Shown here: positions 10,012-18,910 of the stretch, piece after piece | Position numbering within the stretch: the first letter of the stretch is position 1 | How the letters are laid out: every line of letters starts with the position of its first letter | DNA from: Anaerolineaceae bacterium | GTDB lineage: Bacteria > Chloroflexota > Anaerolineae > Anaerolineales > Anaerolineaceae | Assembly (NCBI GenBank): GCA_029265815.1 | Contig: JAJUGU010000002.1 | Location: 146,061-210,060 of the forward strand | Reading direction: 5' to 3' | DNA length: 64,000 bases | Program-made: the position numbers and the translations under genes | Notes under the pieces: model-generated | Database searches by the model: none | What the model saw: only the letters and a program-made list of their open reading frames with translations | What the model was told of the DNA's origin: nothing

Positions 10012-10040
10012 ATTAAAGACTATTAATGTCTGAAATGCAA
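10012..10040 (-). promoter_or_regulatory. Promoter for fhs
   Basis: Reading leftward, TTGCAT (10040-10035) and TTTAAT (10017-10012) with a 17-bp spacer, about 30 bp before the fhs start. Confidence 0.45.
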
Positions 10041-10161
10041 GTGGCGACTATGGTCTCAAAGCATTAAAAATTTGGTGTAAAATTGAGTGCTTTAACCGCT
10101 ATAATGGTTTTATTGGTGGGTTTGTACTCAATCTGAAAGGCCAACTCAAAGGAGGTAACAA

Positions 10162-10308
10162 ATGGCAGAAGTAGCATATTGCATGAAGTGTAAGGAAAAA
10201 CGTGAAATGAAGGATACGCAAGAAGTCACGATGAAGAATGGCCGAAAAGCCTTGAAAGGAAAATGTAACGTTTGTGGCACAGGGATGTACAAAATCCTGG
10301 GGAAATAA
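10162..10308 (+). CDS. Small zinc-ribbon protein, DUF5679 type
   Basis: A 48-residue ORF with a very strong Shine-Dalgarno site (AAAGGAGG, 6-7 nt before ATG). It begins MAEVAYCMKCKEKREM and ends NVCGTGMYKILGK. The two CxxC pairs (CMKC and CNVC) should bind one zinc. The rest is Lys-rich, which fits nucleic acid binding. This matches the small DUF5679 family; the cellular role is not known. A TATAAT at 10100-10105 may be its -10 box. A strong terminator follows directly, so it is its own transcript. Confidence 0.85.
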   Translation: MAEVAYCMKCKEKREMKDTQEVTMKNGRKALKGKCNVCGTGMYKILGK

Positions 10309-10329
10309 GTTCTCATTTGCGAATGAAAA

Positions 10330-10359
10330 AAAACCGCGCTTTGTATCAAGCGCGGTTTT
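10330..10359. terminator. Strong bidirectional terminator
   Basis: Perfect 12-bp stem AAAACCGCGCTT (10330-10341) / AAGCGCGGTTTT (10348-10359) with a 6-nt loop, flanked by an A-run on the left. It serves the DUF5679 gene and possibly the transporter gene read from the right. Confidence 0.9.
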
Positions 10360-10462
10360 GCTATATTTCGAGTTGATGGATTTTGGCTATCTCTTGCGTG
10401 AGGATAAAAATTCTGGAGAACCAATTCTTTGATAGTACACATATTCCATGCCAAGGAACCAT

Positions 10463-12307
10463 CTATTTTTTTAAATGATAAGGAACATCGATGATGATTC
10501 TTTGCAGCCCTTGATGATGGCGCTGAAATAACAAGGCTTTCTTGATCTCGTCTGCTGATTGGTTATGCAGTATTTCCTGCCAGCTTGATCCAGGTATGAT
10601 TTCCGGGAGGACCAGTACAGCCTGTTGCCCATCATTGTGTTCTCTGTCGGTCTGGTCAAGATAGGTTAACAATGGTTCGACCAGAGATCGAAAAGGTGAT
10701 GGGACAACCACAAAATTTACATCCGGGAACCAATCATTCCAGCTTTTTCTTAACTCGTCCTCATCTGGTCCAGGTTCAATATCAATAAAAACGGCTGTTA
10801 CCCGTTCGGAAATAGACCGTGCAAAATTTACTGCATCGACCATACCACGGTGTACACCGGATATGGGGATAACGACGCGAGGACTTGACCAGGGGCGTAG
10901 TGAAGGAGGCAGACCATGCATGGATAGTTGGGTGGATACTTGCTCATAATGCCTGTGAATCTTCCGGAATATTGCAACCAGTGCCGGGATCACAAAGATG
11001 GATATCCATGCTCCTTCAATAAATTTGCTTAATCCAATAATGATCAGTGTGATCGCAGTAACCACCGCACCTAATGCGTTGATAATTGCCTTATAGTGCC
11101 AGCCCTTTTCCTTTAACCTAATCCAATGGAAAACCATACCCATTTGAGAGAGCGTAAAAGCTGTGAAGGCTCCAACAGCAAAGAGCGGTACCAAAGCATG
11201 AGAATCGCCGTTGAAAAGAATGATCAAACCAGCGGTCAGGATAGATAATAAGATGATTCCGTTTTGAAATACAAGGCGGTCTCCAACGTTGAACAACTGG
11301 CGCGGCAAATACCTGTCTTTCGCCATGATTGCTGCAATGCGGGGAAATCCTGCAAAACTTGTATTGGCAGCAACAGCCAGAATAAACAACGTGGAAAATT
11401 GCACGAGGTAATAGAGCAGGTTTTTTCCTAGCAATTGCCGGGCAAGCGCGGAGAGGATTGTCTCTTGATCTAAAGGGATGATTGCGAAGAATTGGGTTAG
11501 TCCCATACTGCCCAGGAATAGAAATCCCATGATTCCAGCCATGATGATCAATGTCTTCCTGGCATTGACCCATTCAGGTGGCATAAAGGCTGGTACTCCA
11601 TTGCTGATGGCTTCAATTCCGGTTAGTGCAGTACACCCAGCTGAGAATGCGTGTAAAACAAGCAGTAACCCCAGAGGCTCGATCATTTGCGGTGCAGTAT
11701 ATGAGATCGGGGTTGGAGTACCCTGTATAATTGCGCGGATGATCCCATAAAGAATCATGCCCCCGAATGTAAAGATAAATAAATAAACTGGTATCGATAA
11801 AACGGTACCAGATTCGCGTATTCCCCGCAAGTTCAACAACGTGACGACTAATAATAAACCTAATGCAATCCACACCTTATATGGCCATAATTGCGGAAAG
11901 GCGGATGAAATTGCGGCGACACCTGCGGTAAGGCTGACTGCAGCAGTCAATACATAATCCAATAAAAGTGCTCCACCAGCTACAAGCCCTGGATATTCCC
12001 CCAGATTCTCTCGGGCAACGACGTAAGATCCTCCTCCATTTGGATACCCGCGGATCGTCTGGGCATATGATAGTGCTACGATTACCAGAAGTAGTGAGAT
12101 TCCGGCAGCGATAGGGAATTGAAAAACCAATCCTGATGATCCTGCAATCACCAAACCGAGGAAAATCTCCTGATTAGCGTAGGCAACTGAAGAAAGTGCA
12201 TCTGGAGAAAAAGCTGCTAACGCTCTAATTTTATTTAGACGCTTTTCTTTCAACATCTCACTTGGCAGGGGGGATCCAATTAGTAAAAATTTTATTTTAT
12301 TCAGCAT
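10463..12307 (-). CDS. APC-superfamily amino acid permease with cytoplasmic C-terminal domain
   Basis: A 614-residue transporter with about 12 membrane segments. The N-terminal motif SPDALSSVAYANQEIFLG and the segment YAQTIRGYPNGGGSYVVARENLG are typical of APC-type permeases (substrate-binding TM1/TM2 region). About 150 residues after the last helix form a soluble domain (VVIPISGVHRGMVDAVNFARS) that resembles a universal-stress-protein-like nucleotide fold. Transport of an amino acid, probably by proton symport, is the family expectation; the substrate is unknown. I chose ATG at 12305-12307 (MLNKIKFLLIG). A TTG 20 codons upstream is the alternative. Confidence 0.85.
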   Translation of the reverse strand: MLNKIKFLLIGSPLPSEMLKEKRLNKIRALAAFSPDALSSVAYANQEIFLGLVIAGSSGLVFQFPIAAGISLLLVIVALSYAQTIRGYPNGGGSYVVARENLGEYPGLVAGGALLLDYVLTAAVSLTAGVAAISSAFPQLWPYKVWIALGLLLVVTLLNLRGIRESGTVLSIPVYLFIFTFGGMILYGIIRAIIQGTPTPISYTAPQMIEPLGLLLVLHAFSAGCTALTGIEAISNGVPAFMPPEWVNARKTLIIMAGIMGFLFLGSMGLTQFFAIIPLDQETILSALARQLLGKNLLYYLVQFSTLFILAVAANTSFAGFPRIAAIMAKDRYLPRQLFNVGDRLVFQNGIILLSILTAGLIILFNGDSHALVPLFAVGAFTAFTLSQMGMVFHWIRLKEKGWHYKAIINALGAVVTAITLIIIGLSKFIEGAWISIFVIPALVAIFRKIHRHYEQVSTQLSMHGLPPSLRPWSSPRVVIPISGVHRGMVDAVNFARSISERVTAVFIDIEPGPDEDELRKSWNDWFPDVNFVVVPSPFRSLVEPLLTYLDQTDREHNDGQQAVLVLPEIIPGSSWQEILHNQSADEIKKALLFQRHHQGLQRIIIDVPYHLKK

Positions 12308-12391
12308 AGTCTTTTTTTTGTAAAACCATTGAAAACGATCTGGGAAGGTTGTAAAGGTGTAATTCAATAAACCATCCCACTTTTATAATAG

Positions 12392-12435
12392 AGAATATAT
12401 CGGCTCTTATGAAATGTCAAATGACAATACTGTCA
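12392..12435 (-). promoter_or_regulatory. Promoter and palindromic operator for the APC transporter
   Basis: Reading leftward, a perfect TTGACA (12420-12415) and TATTCT (12397-12392) are 17 bp apart. Just upstream, 12422-12435 is the inverted repeat TGACA-ATAC-TGTCA, placed where an activator or repressor would sit. Confidence 0.55.
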
Positions 12436-12469
12436 CAAGAGAATTGTATACTGATTAATTTATCCTGAT

Positions 12470-14416
12470 TCATTCCTGGTCGAAGACAGTCTTATACAGC
12501 GACGAGGGGTCATAACCGTATTCTTTAAAATGTTGACTGAGTAGTTCCAGTGCTTCCTGCATGCTTCCAGAATCTGTCTGGCAATCTCCGACATGGTCAA
12601 CAATTTTTCCTTGTGTCATGACCAAAGCGGTTGTATCCAATTCATACCAGGTGTCGCACAAAATTACTGACATCCTGCCAAATTGATAGAACGGTGCGGT
12701 TGATTCAGGGTAGGTCACCTTACCGGTGATCTTGTCTTTAATCGACTTGGGAATTTTTGCTGTGAAAATTGGTCTGGTCTCAGATAATCCATTCAGTAGT
12801 GAATCACCTGCCATCCAAGACGGCTGGTTAATGTCGAGATAATCCAGAATCGTGGGGGCAATATCGAGGTTTTGAACGTTCGGGATGATTGTTTGGGCAT
12901 ATTCGTTGCCAGGGAAGAGCATCATCAAGAGGATGCGGCCGTTGGTCCATTTTTGTGTGTGATCACTGGCAAGGATGATCACTGTATTGTTCAGGATTCC
13001 TTCCTCTTCCAGAATTGTATAAAGCTCCTCAAAGTGGCGGTCGAAATCCAGAATGCTGTCATAATAGAATTCGTTTTCGTATTTTTGCTGAGCCTCTAGG
13101 GATTCTCCAGCTGAGAATACCTGTTCATTGGGAAAATACTTGGGGCCGTGGGTACCCATCCAATGTATATGAATGAATGTGGGTTGTTCTGCTTCACGCA
13201 GGATAGCCAATGCCTCATCGATTTTTTGCTGTTCGGGGGCTTTAGTAATGCCTTCTTCTGTGACCTGTTTGTATGGATTGTCCATATCAAGAAGGAAAAA
13301 AAGATGCCCAAGACGGGTAAAAGGACGCTCGATGGCTTCCTGTAGAAATATCTTGAAATCCTCAGGAAAAATCGCGGTGATAGCTTGCATCAACCATCCG
13401 CCAGATGGATAAGTGCGGCCGCTGGCTATATCAAATGCTCCCTGAAGGTTGTGAGTGTAGGCATCTGCATAGTGAGAATAGGTCAATTGCACTGTGTTGT
13501 AGCCGTATTTTTTTAATAAACCAGGCAGATGTTGTGTTGCATCGATGCCTTTGAGCACTTCGCTGGAGTAAAGAACGTGCAGATCGATGGGGTATTTTCC
13601 AGTAAGGAGAGATGAGATCGAACCGATGGTTCCCTGGGCGTTGGCAAAGGCGTTTTCAGCAAGCAGTGAAACCGGGGCCAATTTTTCGAGAAAAGGCGTG
13701 GTTTCCATTTCAAAACCATAAAGTGACATATTTGAAGCGTTGAGACCGTCTACGGTGATGAGCAGGATGTTAGGCATGACATCCAGTTCTGTTTGACCGT
13801 CAGTTTCGTAGGCTTCAATTTCTTCACTACGATTGAGTAAAAGTGGAACCATGATACCCAGAACCAACAGGAGGCTCAACATAATCGTGCCAAAACCCCA
13901 GGTTCCCGTTGGCCGGACGATATATACTTCGTCCACGAAGCGGATAAAGCCAATTACTGGCCTGTAAAGCGCAAAAAAAAGGAAGAGGTAAAGGGCAGTG
14001 TAGATCAGGCGGTAAAAACCGGAAGCCGAGATTATGCCAAAATTGAAAACAGTATAAGTAAAGTTGTCGATCAGCATTAACACCAGCGTGGCAAGCACAA
14101 AGGTGGGAACGGTGCTGAAGATGTTCAAAACAACAGGGTGAGGTTTCTTTTTAGAGATCAATGCATAAAGGGCAAGAGGTAGCAGCAGGATCAGACAGGC
14201 GAGCACCAGCAAAATTCCAAAATTAAAGAGAAGGAGTCCCTTTTCGTATCCGTGAATGGTGGTGAGCGCGGACGGTTTAGTGATGATGAAGATCCATTCC
14301 AACAGGGCGTAAGTAAAAGCGATCAAACCTGTTGCAAGCAACAGGCTGAAAGTGGAAAAAGAGGATAGCTGTAAATATGAGCGAAGAGTATGTAGTTTTT
14401 GTTTAAGTGAGGGCAT
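12470..14416 (-). CDS. Membrane-anchored sulfatase / phosphoglycerol-transferase-like enzyme
   Basis: A 648-residue protein with five or so transmembrane helices (about 20-205) followed by an extracytoplasmic alkaline-phosphatase-superfamily domain. Visible marks are the metal site NILLITVDGLNASN (about 216-229), a Thr/Ser nucleophile region AQGTIGSISSLLTGKYP, HWMGTHGPK, and ASDHTQKW near the second metal site. The layout is that of LtaS/OpgB-type enzymes, which move phosphoglycerol or phosphoethanolamine groups onto envelope glycans or lipids. True sulfatases would carry a C/SxPxR motif, which I do not see. The substrate is unknown. No clear ribosome site lies before the ATG. Confidence 0.8.
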   Translation of the reverse strand: MPSLKQKLHTLRSYLQLSSFSTFSLLLATGLIAFTYALLEWIFIITKPSALTTIHGYEKGLLLFNFGILLVLACLILLLPLALYALISKKKPHPVVLNIFSTVPTFVLATLVLMLIDNFTYTVFNFGIISASGFYRLIYTALYLFLFFALYRPVIGFIRFVDEVYIVRPTGTWGFGTIMLSLLLVLGIMVPLLLNRSEEIEAYETDGQTELDVMPNILLITVDGLNASNMSLYGFEMETTPFLEKLAPVSLLAENAFANAQGTIGSISSLLTGKYPIDLHVLYSSEVLKGIDATQHLPGLLKKYGYNTVQLTYSHYADAYTHNLQGAFDIASGRTYPSGGWLMQAITAIFPEDFKIFLQEAIERPFTRLGHLFFLLDMDNPYKQVTEEGITKAPEQQKIDEALAILREAEQPTFIHIHWMGTHGPKYFPNEQVFSAGESLEAQQKYENEFYYDSILDFDRHFEELYTILEEEGILNNTVIILASDHTQKWTNGRILLMMLFPGNEYAQTIIPNVQNLDIAPTILDYLDINQPSWMAGDSLLNGLSETRPIFTAKIPKSIKDKITGKVTYPESTAPFYQFGRMSVILCDTWYELDTTALVMTQGKIVDHVGDCQTDSGSMQEALELLSQHFKEYGYDPSSLYKTVFDQE

Positions 14417-14692
14417 AGGTCAAGGAGCGATTTCTTTGATTAAGATGGCTCAATTCTAAATCAAATTTTCCGATCTGGATGGAAGGAGATTTTCAAAATT
14501 TTCTAATTTTATAAGCAAATTTATTGATCAACAGCTTTTCTAGTGCGTTTTGATCACCAAAGATAATTTTATTAAAATTCTTAAATCCATCTTTTCGATT
14601 AATTGATGATAAAAAATTTACTGATTACAAAATGGAACACCTGACGATGATTGTGCAATAGTGAGATATCGTTTTTTAATCGTGAGGGAAAT

Positions 14693-15026
14693 ATTAAAAA
14701 ACTTTTGATCATACTGTTATGTGTTCTTTTATCCGGGTGTTCTCCTTCTGATGAAGGAATTAAAAAAATAGTTTTTTTAACTCACACATCCAAATCATCG
14801 AATTATTCAGAAGTAACCCGGGCAATTCCTTGCTTCTCAGTAAGCTGGTGTTTAATTCGGACCTAGATGGGAATGTGGAAATCTATTTGATGAACGCTGA
14901 TGACAACTGTCAAATCCGCTTGACCTAAAACCCGAGACGATTACGGCGCCAGATGGCTGCCAGATGGCAGGCAAACCGTCTTTTCGTCCTTGTTAGGTGG
15001 AAACCCAGCTTTACAATATATTAGTT
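14693..15026 (+). pseudogene. Decayed lipoprotein with TolB-like beta-propeller (PD40) repeats
   Basis: Three pieces in different frames together read as one lipoprotein. First, from an ATT at 14693, 6 nt after GAGG: IKKLLIILLCVLLSGC, a signal peptide with lipobox. Second, at 14821-14928: SKLVFNSDLDGNVEIYLMN then NADDNCQIRLT and a TAA stop. Third, from 14936 in another frame: DDYGARWLPDGRQTVFSS. Together these fit the PD40 consensus (SDRDGN..IYLMNADG..RLT..PADD..PRWSPDG). The original ATG appears to be ATT, and at least two frame changes are needed. Beyond 15026 no coherent coding is left. An intact propeller lipoprotein occurs at 28.2-29.5 kb. Confidence 0.75.
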
Positions 15027-15181
15027 GAAAAATACATTTGGAAAGAAGTTTCCGAGATATTCACGATTAACCGGACTCGAAAATTTCTCACCCACAATAA
15101 GAAAAAGCATCCTGGATTCTGGTTTTTCTTTCTATGGAGCGAAAGGGGGTATGCCCCACAACACAGATATAAAATAATGTT

Positions 15182-15212
15182 AAAAAAAACATCCCGTGAT
15201 TTGGGATGTTTT
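15182..15212 (-). terminator. Terminator of tRNA-Leu
   Basis: Minus-strand stem AAAACATCCC / GGGATGTTTT (arms 15203-15212 and 15186-15195) continuing into a run of eight T, right after the tRNA 3' end. Confidence 0.85.
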
Positions 15213-15215
15213 CAG

Positions 15216-15299
15216 TGGGGCGAGAGGGGGTCGAACCCTCACGATGTCACCATCGACGGATTTTAAGTCCGTTGCGTCTGCCGATTCCGCCATCGCCCC
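15216..15299 (-). tRNA. tRNA-Leu (anticodon UAA)
   Basis: Folds as a class II tRNA of 84 nt. The 7-bp acceptor stem is GGGGCGA/TCGCCCC with discriminator A. The anticodon loop CTTAAAA lies in stem ACGGA/TCCGT, giving anticodon TAA. A variable arm (CGATGGTGACATCG) and a T arm with GGTTCGA follow. CCA is not encoded. Confidence 0.96.
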
Positions 15300-15363
15300 G
15301 GGAACTTTATTATTTTATCTTAATTTTTAAAAACCGAGCAATATTTTCTCTGTTTTTGGCTGA

Positions 15364-16011
15364 TCATTTTTCCACGCTTTTGACTATCCGCGCCCAGGCG
15401 GAATATAAATGTACTGCAGGGCAGGAGGACCGGCCGCAGTTTTGGGCGTTGACGACAGCGCGGCGCAGGCTTTCAGCATTGGAAAATTCCGGTATCAGTG
15501 AATAGACACGCCCAATCTCTGAAGGGTGGTGGCTGTCTGATCCGGCTGTTCCGGGAAGGTGATGTGCCGCAGCGAATTTTTCTGCCTGAGTATTGTAATC
15601 TGGGCTAAATACCCTTGCGTTGCGGGTTTCGATGGCATCCACCAGAGGGGCAAGTTGCTCCAGGGTTTCGAGCGTCCAACCGGAGCGCCGCGGGTCGAAG
15701 GGGTGTGAAATGCTGATGAACGCTCCCTGATCTTTCAGGCGCATCAGGGCTTCCATTGGTTCCAATCCGCGCGGCACTTCTTGTGTGACGAATGCCGCCA
15801 GGAATTCACCCTGCGTGGTTTGCACTTCCTCTCCGACGATGATCAGATCCGGTGCTGAAGCATACGCCTCGAGTGCACCCTGAACGGAATTATGGTCGGT
15901 GACCACCAAACGATCCAGACCGCGTTTGCGCGCGGCTGAGATCAAGCTTTCAATTGATGTGATGCTGTCTGCTGAATAGCGCGTGTGTGAATGAAAATCA
16001 ACTTTGAGCAA
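15364..16011 (-). CDS. PHP-domain metal-dependent phosphoesterase
   Basis: A 215-residue member of the PHP (polymerase and histidinol phosphatase) superfamily, predicted cytoplasmic. Metal ligands are visible: HSHTRYS with H7 and H9, VVTDHNS with Asp and His at about 38-40, SISHPFDP at about 110, and AGSDSHHPSEIG near the C-terminus. Relatives hydrolyse nucleotide phosphates such as 3',5'-bisphosphates or 5'-phosphates of short RNA. The substrate here is unknown. The gene overlaps the 3' end of the upstream flippase-like gene by 14 nt, so they are translationally coupled. Confidence 0.88.
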   Translation of the reverse strand: MLKVDFHSHTRYSADSITSIESLISAARKRGLDRLVVTDHNSVQGALEAYASAPDLIIVGEEVQTTQGEFLAAFVTQEVPRGLEPMEALMRLKDQGAFISISHPFDPRRSGWTLETLEQLAPLVDAIETRNARVFSPDYNTQAEKFAAAHHLPGTAGSDSHHPSEIGRVYSLIPEFSNAESLRRAVVNAQNCGRSSCPAVHLYSAWARIVKSVEK

Positions 16012-16987
16012 TACGACCTGCTTCCTGGTTCAACCCATGTGATTTTGTGGTGACTGACCAGAAAAGTATACCAAAGAGCAGGTCGATCCAGAAGGTAGCG
16101 AGCCGGAAGAGGATAGTGGTGGTCACTGCGAGTTCGGGTCGGAAGTTGAGCAGAAGGGTCAGCAGCGCGGCCATCGCCAGTTCGATCACACCCAACCCTC
16201 CCGGAAGTTTCGAAATCAGACCCATCAGCATGGAGAAAGAGAGCACCAGGCAGGCAATCGCGACCAGGGTCAGGTTTGGTACCAAACCGAACCCCACCAG
16301 GATGAAGAGCAGTGAAGCACCCTGTGCCAGCCACGACATTACCCCAAGCAGCAGGGTAACCGTCATATACGGGAGCGAGAAAGCGCCCGGATTATTCTCA
16401 ACACATTTTTGTAATTGATGGGATAGATCTTTTAAATTGGTTTCCAGCCCGCCAGATTTTCTTGATCTGAACCCGGCGGTTTTAATTTGAACAGAGAGCG
16501 TGGAGCCGAGGAACAATATGAAAACGATCAGGAAGAACAGCCAAAAAGATGGAAAGGCCATTGTACCTGCGGCTGCCAGAACAAGAACACTCAGAATATC
16601 TGAGATGCGGTCTAGTAAATGCAGAGAATCGGCAACGTTGAGCGAAATGCCACTGGCCTGACTAAGCCATACGGATTTATATGACTCGCTAACCTTTAAC
16701 GGGGTGGTGGATAAGGCTCCAGCGGAGAGAAACAGCTTAAGTTTGTGCCAGAAAGAAAGCCGCTTGACACCTGAGTGGGAGAGGTGATAACAGTGTTTTA
16801 CGAAGCGCAGAACGTGATTGATAATATTTAATGCCAGTGCGAATGCAAAATACTGCCATCGAAAATTGGCAAAGTGGAGTGCCACCAGTGAGGTATCCCC
16901 TAGGATGATCATCACCAGCAAAGCAAGAACCCCGAGCAACACACCCGGGAATATGACACGATAAACGGGACGGGTGGCAGTAACCAT
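15998..16987 (-). CDS. Lysylphosphatidylglycerol synthase/flippase-like membrane protein (UPF0104)
   Basis: A 329-residue integral membrane protein with 7-8 predicted helices. The family blocks are LKLFLSAGALSTTPLKVSES (about 81-100), SLHLLDRISDILSVL, and SKLPGGLGVIELAMAALL (about 262-279). This is the membrane part found in MprF-type flippases; standalone proteins of this family are thought to move lipids or lipid-linked sugars, but their substrates are mostly unknown. It is cotranscribed with the overlapping PHP gene and divergent from the amino acid transporter. Confidence 0.82.
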   Translation of the reverse strand: MVTATRPVYRVIFPGVLLGVLALLVMIILGDTSLVALHFANFRWQYFAFALALNIINHVLRFVKHCYHLSHSGVKRLSFWHKLKLFLSAGALSTTPLKVSESYKSVWLSQASGISLNVADSLHLLDRISDILSVLVLAAAGTMAFPSFWLFFLIVFILFLGSTLSVQIKTAGFRSRKSGGLETNLKDLSHQLQKCVENNPGAFSLPYMTVTLLLGVMSWLAQGASLLFILVGFGLVPNLTLVAIACLVLSFSMLMGLISKLPGGLGVIELAMAALLTLLLNFRPELAVTTTILFRLATFWIDLLFGILFWSVTTKSHGLNQEAGRIAQS

Positions 16988-17049
16988 AAATAGATCCTTT
17001 CCTCACAAAACAATTATACAAAAACCATTCTCTTTGCCAATTTACATGG

Positions 17050-17068
17050 TTGTAAGGTGTCCTTACAA
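17050..17068. promoter_or_regulatory. Palindromic operator candidate in divergent intergenic region
   Basis: TTGTAAGG-TGT-CCTTACAA, a perfect 8-bp inverted repeat. It lies 62 bp upstream of the flippase-like gene and 233 bp upstream of the amino acid binding protein. The rest of 16988-17301 has no coding sequence. Confidence 0.4.
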
Positions 17069-17098
17069 ATACTTTTCGCCAAAAGATGATGCGAGGTC

Positions 17099-17200
17099 AC
17101 TCTATTCTGTTGACGAGGACTCCTTGAGTAATAAAAGGAAAAATTGAATAAGGGATAATTCAATCTCTTAGTATTTCGCAACAAGTGACGAGAATAGAGT
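17099..17200. repeat. Inverted repeat flanking the ABC-transporter promoter
   Basis: ACTCTATTCT at 17099-17108 is exactly repeated inverted as AGAATAGAGT at 17191-17200. The right copy runs into the -35 box of the transporter promoter, so it could be a looping or paired operator. Confidence 0.45.
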
Positions 17201-17228
17201 TGACATTTTTTTATTTCATCCTCATAAT
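17200..17228 (+). promoter_or_regulatory. Promoter for the amino acid ABC transporter
   Basis: Consensus TTGACA (17200-17205) and CATAAT (17223-17228) with a 17-bp spacer, giving a leader of about 65 nt. Confidence 0.7.
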
Positions 17229-17301
17229 TGTTAAGCACTATCCTGAATTCGCTCATGTGGAAAAAGTCTAAAACTCATATTTCAAATCATGGAGAAGAAA
17301 A

Positions 17302-18039
17302 GTGAAAAGCAAAATCTTTGTGTTGCTCTCAGTACTGATGATTGCGGCAGTGGTACTTTCAGCCTGCTCGCAAAAATCGGACGCAGTTGTTGTGGCTACT
17401 GATGCCACCTTCAATCCATTCGAGTATACGGATGAATCTGGCAATCTGATCGGTTTCGACATCGATCTGATGAATGCGATTGCTGAAAAGGCGGGCTTTG
17501 AAATTGAGTGGGCTAACGTCCCGTTCGATTCAGTGACAGCCGGGTTGGCTGAATGTCAGTATGATGCCGGTATCGCAGCCATCAGTATCACCGATGACCG
17601 CAAGAAAGATATGCTCTTCGCGACCCCGTATCTGGATGCGGGTCTGATCGTCGTCGTCAACAAGGAAACCACTGATATTAACAGCCTGGAAGATCTCAAG
17701 GGCAAAACTGTTGCGGCTCAGTTGGGTACCACCGGCGAGATCGAAGCACAGAAGATCGAAGGCGTTACCTATAAGCCTTATGACTCCTATGAACTTGCTT
17801 TCCTTGAACTCGCTAACAAGGGTGTCGATGCTGTTATCGCTGACAACCCGGTGGCCATGGGATATGTTGCATCTAATCCTGATAAATTGATGACAGTGGG
17901 TGAGGTTTTCAACAGCGAGCAATACGGTATTGCAGTTTGCAAAGAGAATACCGAATTGCTTGAGAAAATTGATAAAGCCCTCAAGGAATTGCAAGAATCG
18001 GGATTCATCGCAGAATTGGCAGAGAAATATTTGAAGTAA
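17302..18039 (+). CDS. Polar amino acid ABC transporter, substrate-binding lipoprotein
   Basis: A 245-residue solute-binding protein of the family-3 (SBP_bac_3) type that captures a polar amino acid outside the cell. A signal peptide ends in lipobox VLSAC. The mature domain has the usual blocks: FNPFEYTDESGNLIGFDID, ISITDDRKKDMLFATPYLD, LKGKTVAAQLGTTGE and VDAVIADNPVA. The Arg of DDRKK normally binds the ligand carboxylate. The start is GTG, 7 nt after GGAG. A strong terminator separates it from the permease gene, the usual way to express more binding protein than channel. Confidence 0.93.
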   Translation: MKSKIFVLLSVLMIAAVVLSACSQKSDAVVVATDATFNPFEYTDESGNLIGFDIDLMNAIAEKAGFEIEWANVPFDSVTAGLAECQYDAGIAAISITDDRKKDMLFATPYLDAGLIVVVNKETTDINSLEDLKGKTVAAQLGTTGEIEAQKIEGVTYKPYDSYELAFLELANKGVDAVIADNPVAMGYVASNPDKLMTVGEVFNSEQYGIAVCKENTELLEKIDKALKELQESGFIAELAEKYLK

Positions 18040-18045
18040 AACTTC

Positions 18046-18080
18046 AAAAACCTGCGGGATTGATCTCCCGCAGGTTTTTT
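18046..18080 (+). terminator. Internal terminator of the ABC operon
   Basis: Stem CCTGCGGGA (18051-18059) / TCCCGCAGG (18066-18074) extended by A:T pairs, followed by six T. Partial read-through would set the ratio of binding protein to permease. Confidence 0.88.
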
Positions 18081-18107
18081 ATTCCTGTTGATTAAGCGAG
18101 GGCATGA

Positions 18108-18908
18108 ATGACAATCACAACAAGCAAATCCAGCCAGGAAAAGAAGGTGACCAGATTCGATAACTGGTGGTTCCTGGTGATCGCAGTTATTGCGCTGCTA
18201 TTAATTTTGATATTCCTTGTTCCAGATCCTTATCAACGAATTTTTGTTTTTGTCCAAAACGGCATAGGAACGACAATTTCGATAACAGGCATCTCGTTCC
18301 TGCTGGTGCTCATTCTGGGTTTGCTGGTGGCTCTGGCACGGCTTTCAAAGAGCTGGATCATAAAGGGGATTTCAACGATATATGTAGAGGTCGTGCGCGG
18401 TATACCCATGATGGTCCAATTGATCTTCTGGTATTTCGCTTTTCCCTCCGTAATCCAGAGTGTAGGCAAGTGGCTCAATATTCAGGCGTTTGTTGATTAC
18501 CGGGCTAATCCCGTCGCCATGGCTATCCTTGGATTGACCATTGGATACGCAGCCTATATGAGCGAAGTATACCGCGCCGGTATTCAAAGCATTTCACGTG
18601 GCCAAATGGAGGCTGCGCGCAGTCTGGGAATGACCTATATTCAGGCGATGCGTTATGTTATCCTTCCGCAGGCAATTCGAGTGATTCTGCCTCCTGTGGG
18701 AAATGAATTCATTACATTGCTCAAAGATTCTTCACTTGTGTCGGTAGTCGCTGTGGCGGATATGACCCGCCGCGGGCGTGAATTTCAAGCGGCTCACTTT
18801 CTACCCATCCAAACCTGGGTCATGATCGCCCTGCTCTACCTGGTGATGACCCTTTTTGCCACGCGGGTCGTTGCCTGGATGGAACGCAAGTTTAAGATGG
18901 AGAAATAG
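18108..18908 (+). CDS. Polar amino acid ABC transporter, permease
   Basis: A 266-residue inner membrane channel subunit of the HisM/GlnP type. The first helix is at about 25-43 and four or five more follow. The segment [15 protein letters not shown] and the cytoplasmic EAA loop [22 protein letters not shown] are the standard contact sites for the ATPase. It lies 2 bp before the ATPase gene and probably works as a homodimer. Confidence 0.95.
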   Translation: MTITTSKSSQEKKVTRFDNWWFLVIAVIALLLILIFLVPDPYQRIFVFVQNGIGTTISITGISFLLVLILGLLVALARLSKSWIIKGISTIYVEVVRGIPMMVQLIFWYFAFPSVIQSVGKWLNIQAFVDYRANPVAMAILGLTIGYAAYMSEVYRAGIQSISRGQMEAARSLGMTYIQAMRYVILPQAIRVILPPVGNEFITLLKDSSLVSVVAVADMTRRGREFQAAHFLPIQTWVMIALLYLVMTLFATRVVAWMERKFKMEK

Positions 18909-18910
18909 CC

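Noticed and set aside
14997..15266. An 89-residue open frame running from the propeller remnant into tRNA-Leu.
   Set aside because: It starts inside a decayed gene, overlaps the tRNA and its terminator, and has no ribosome site; it is a chance frame.
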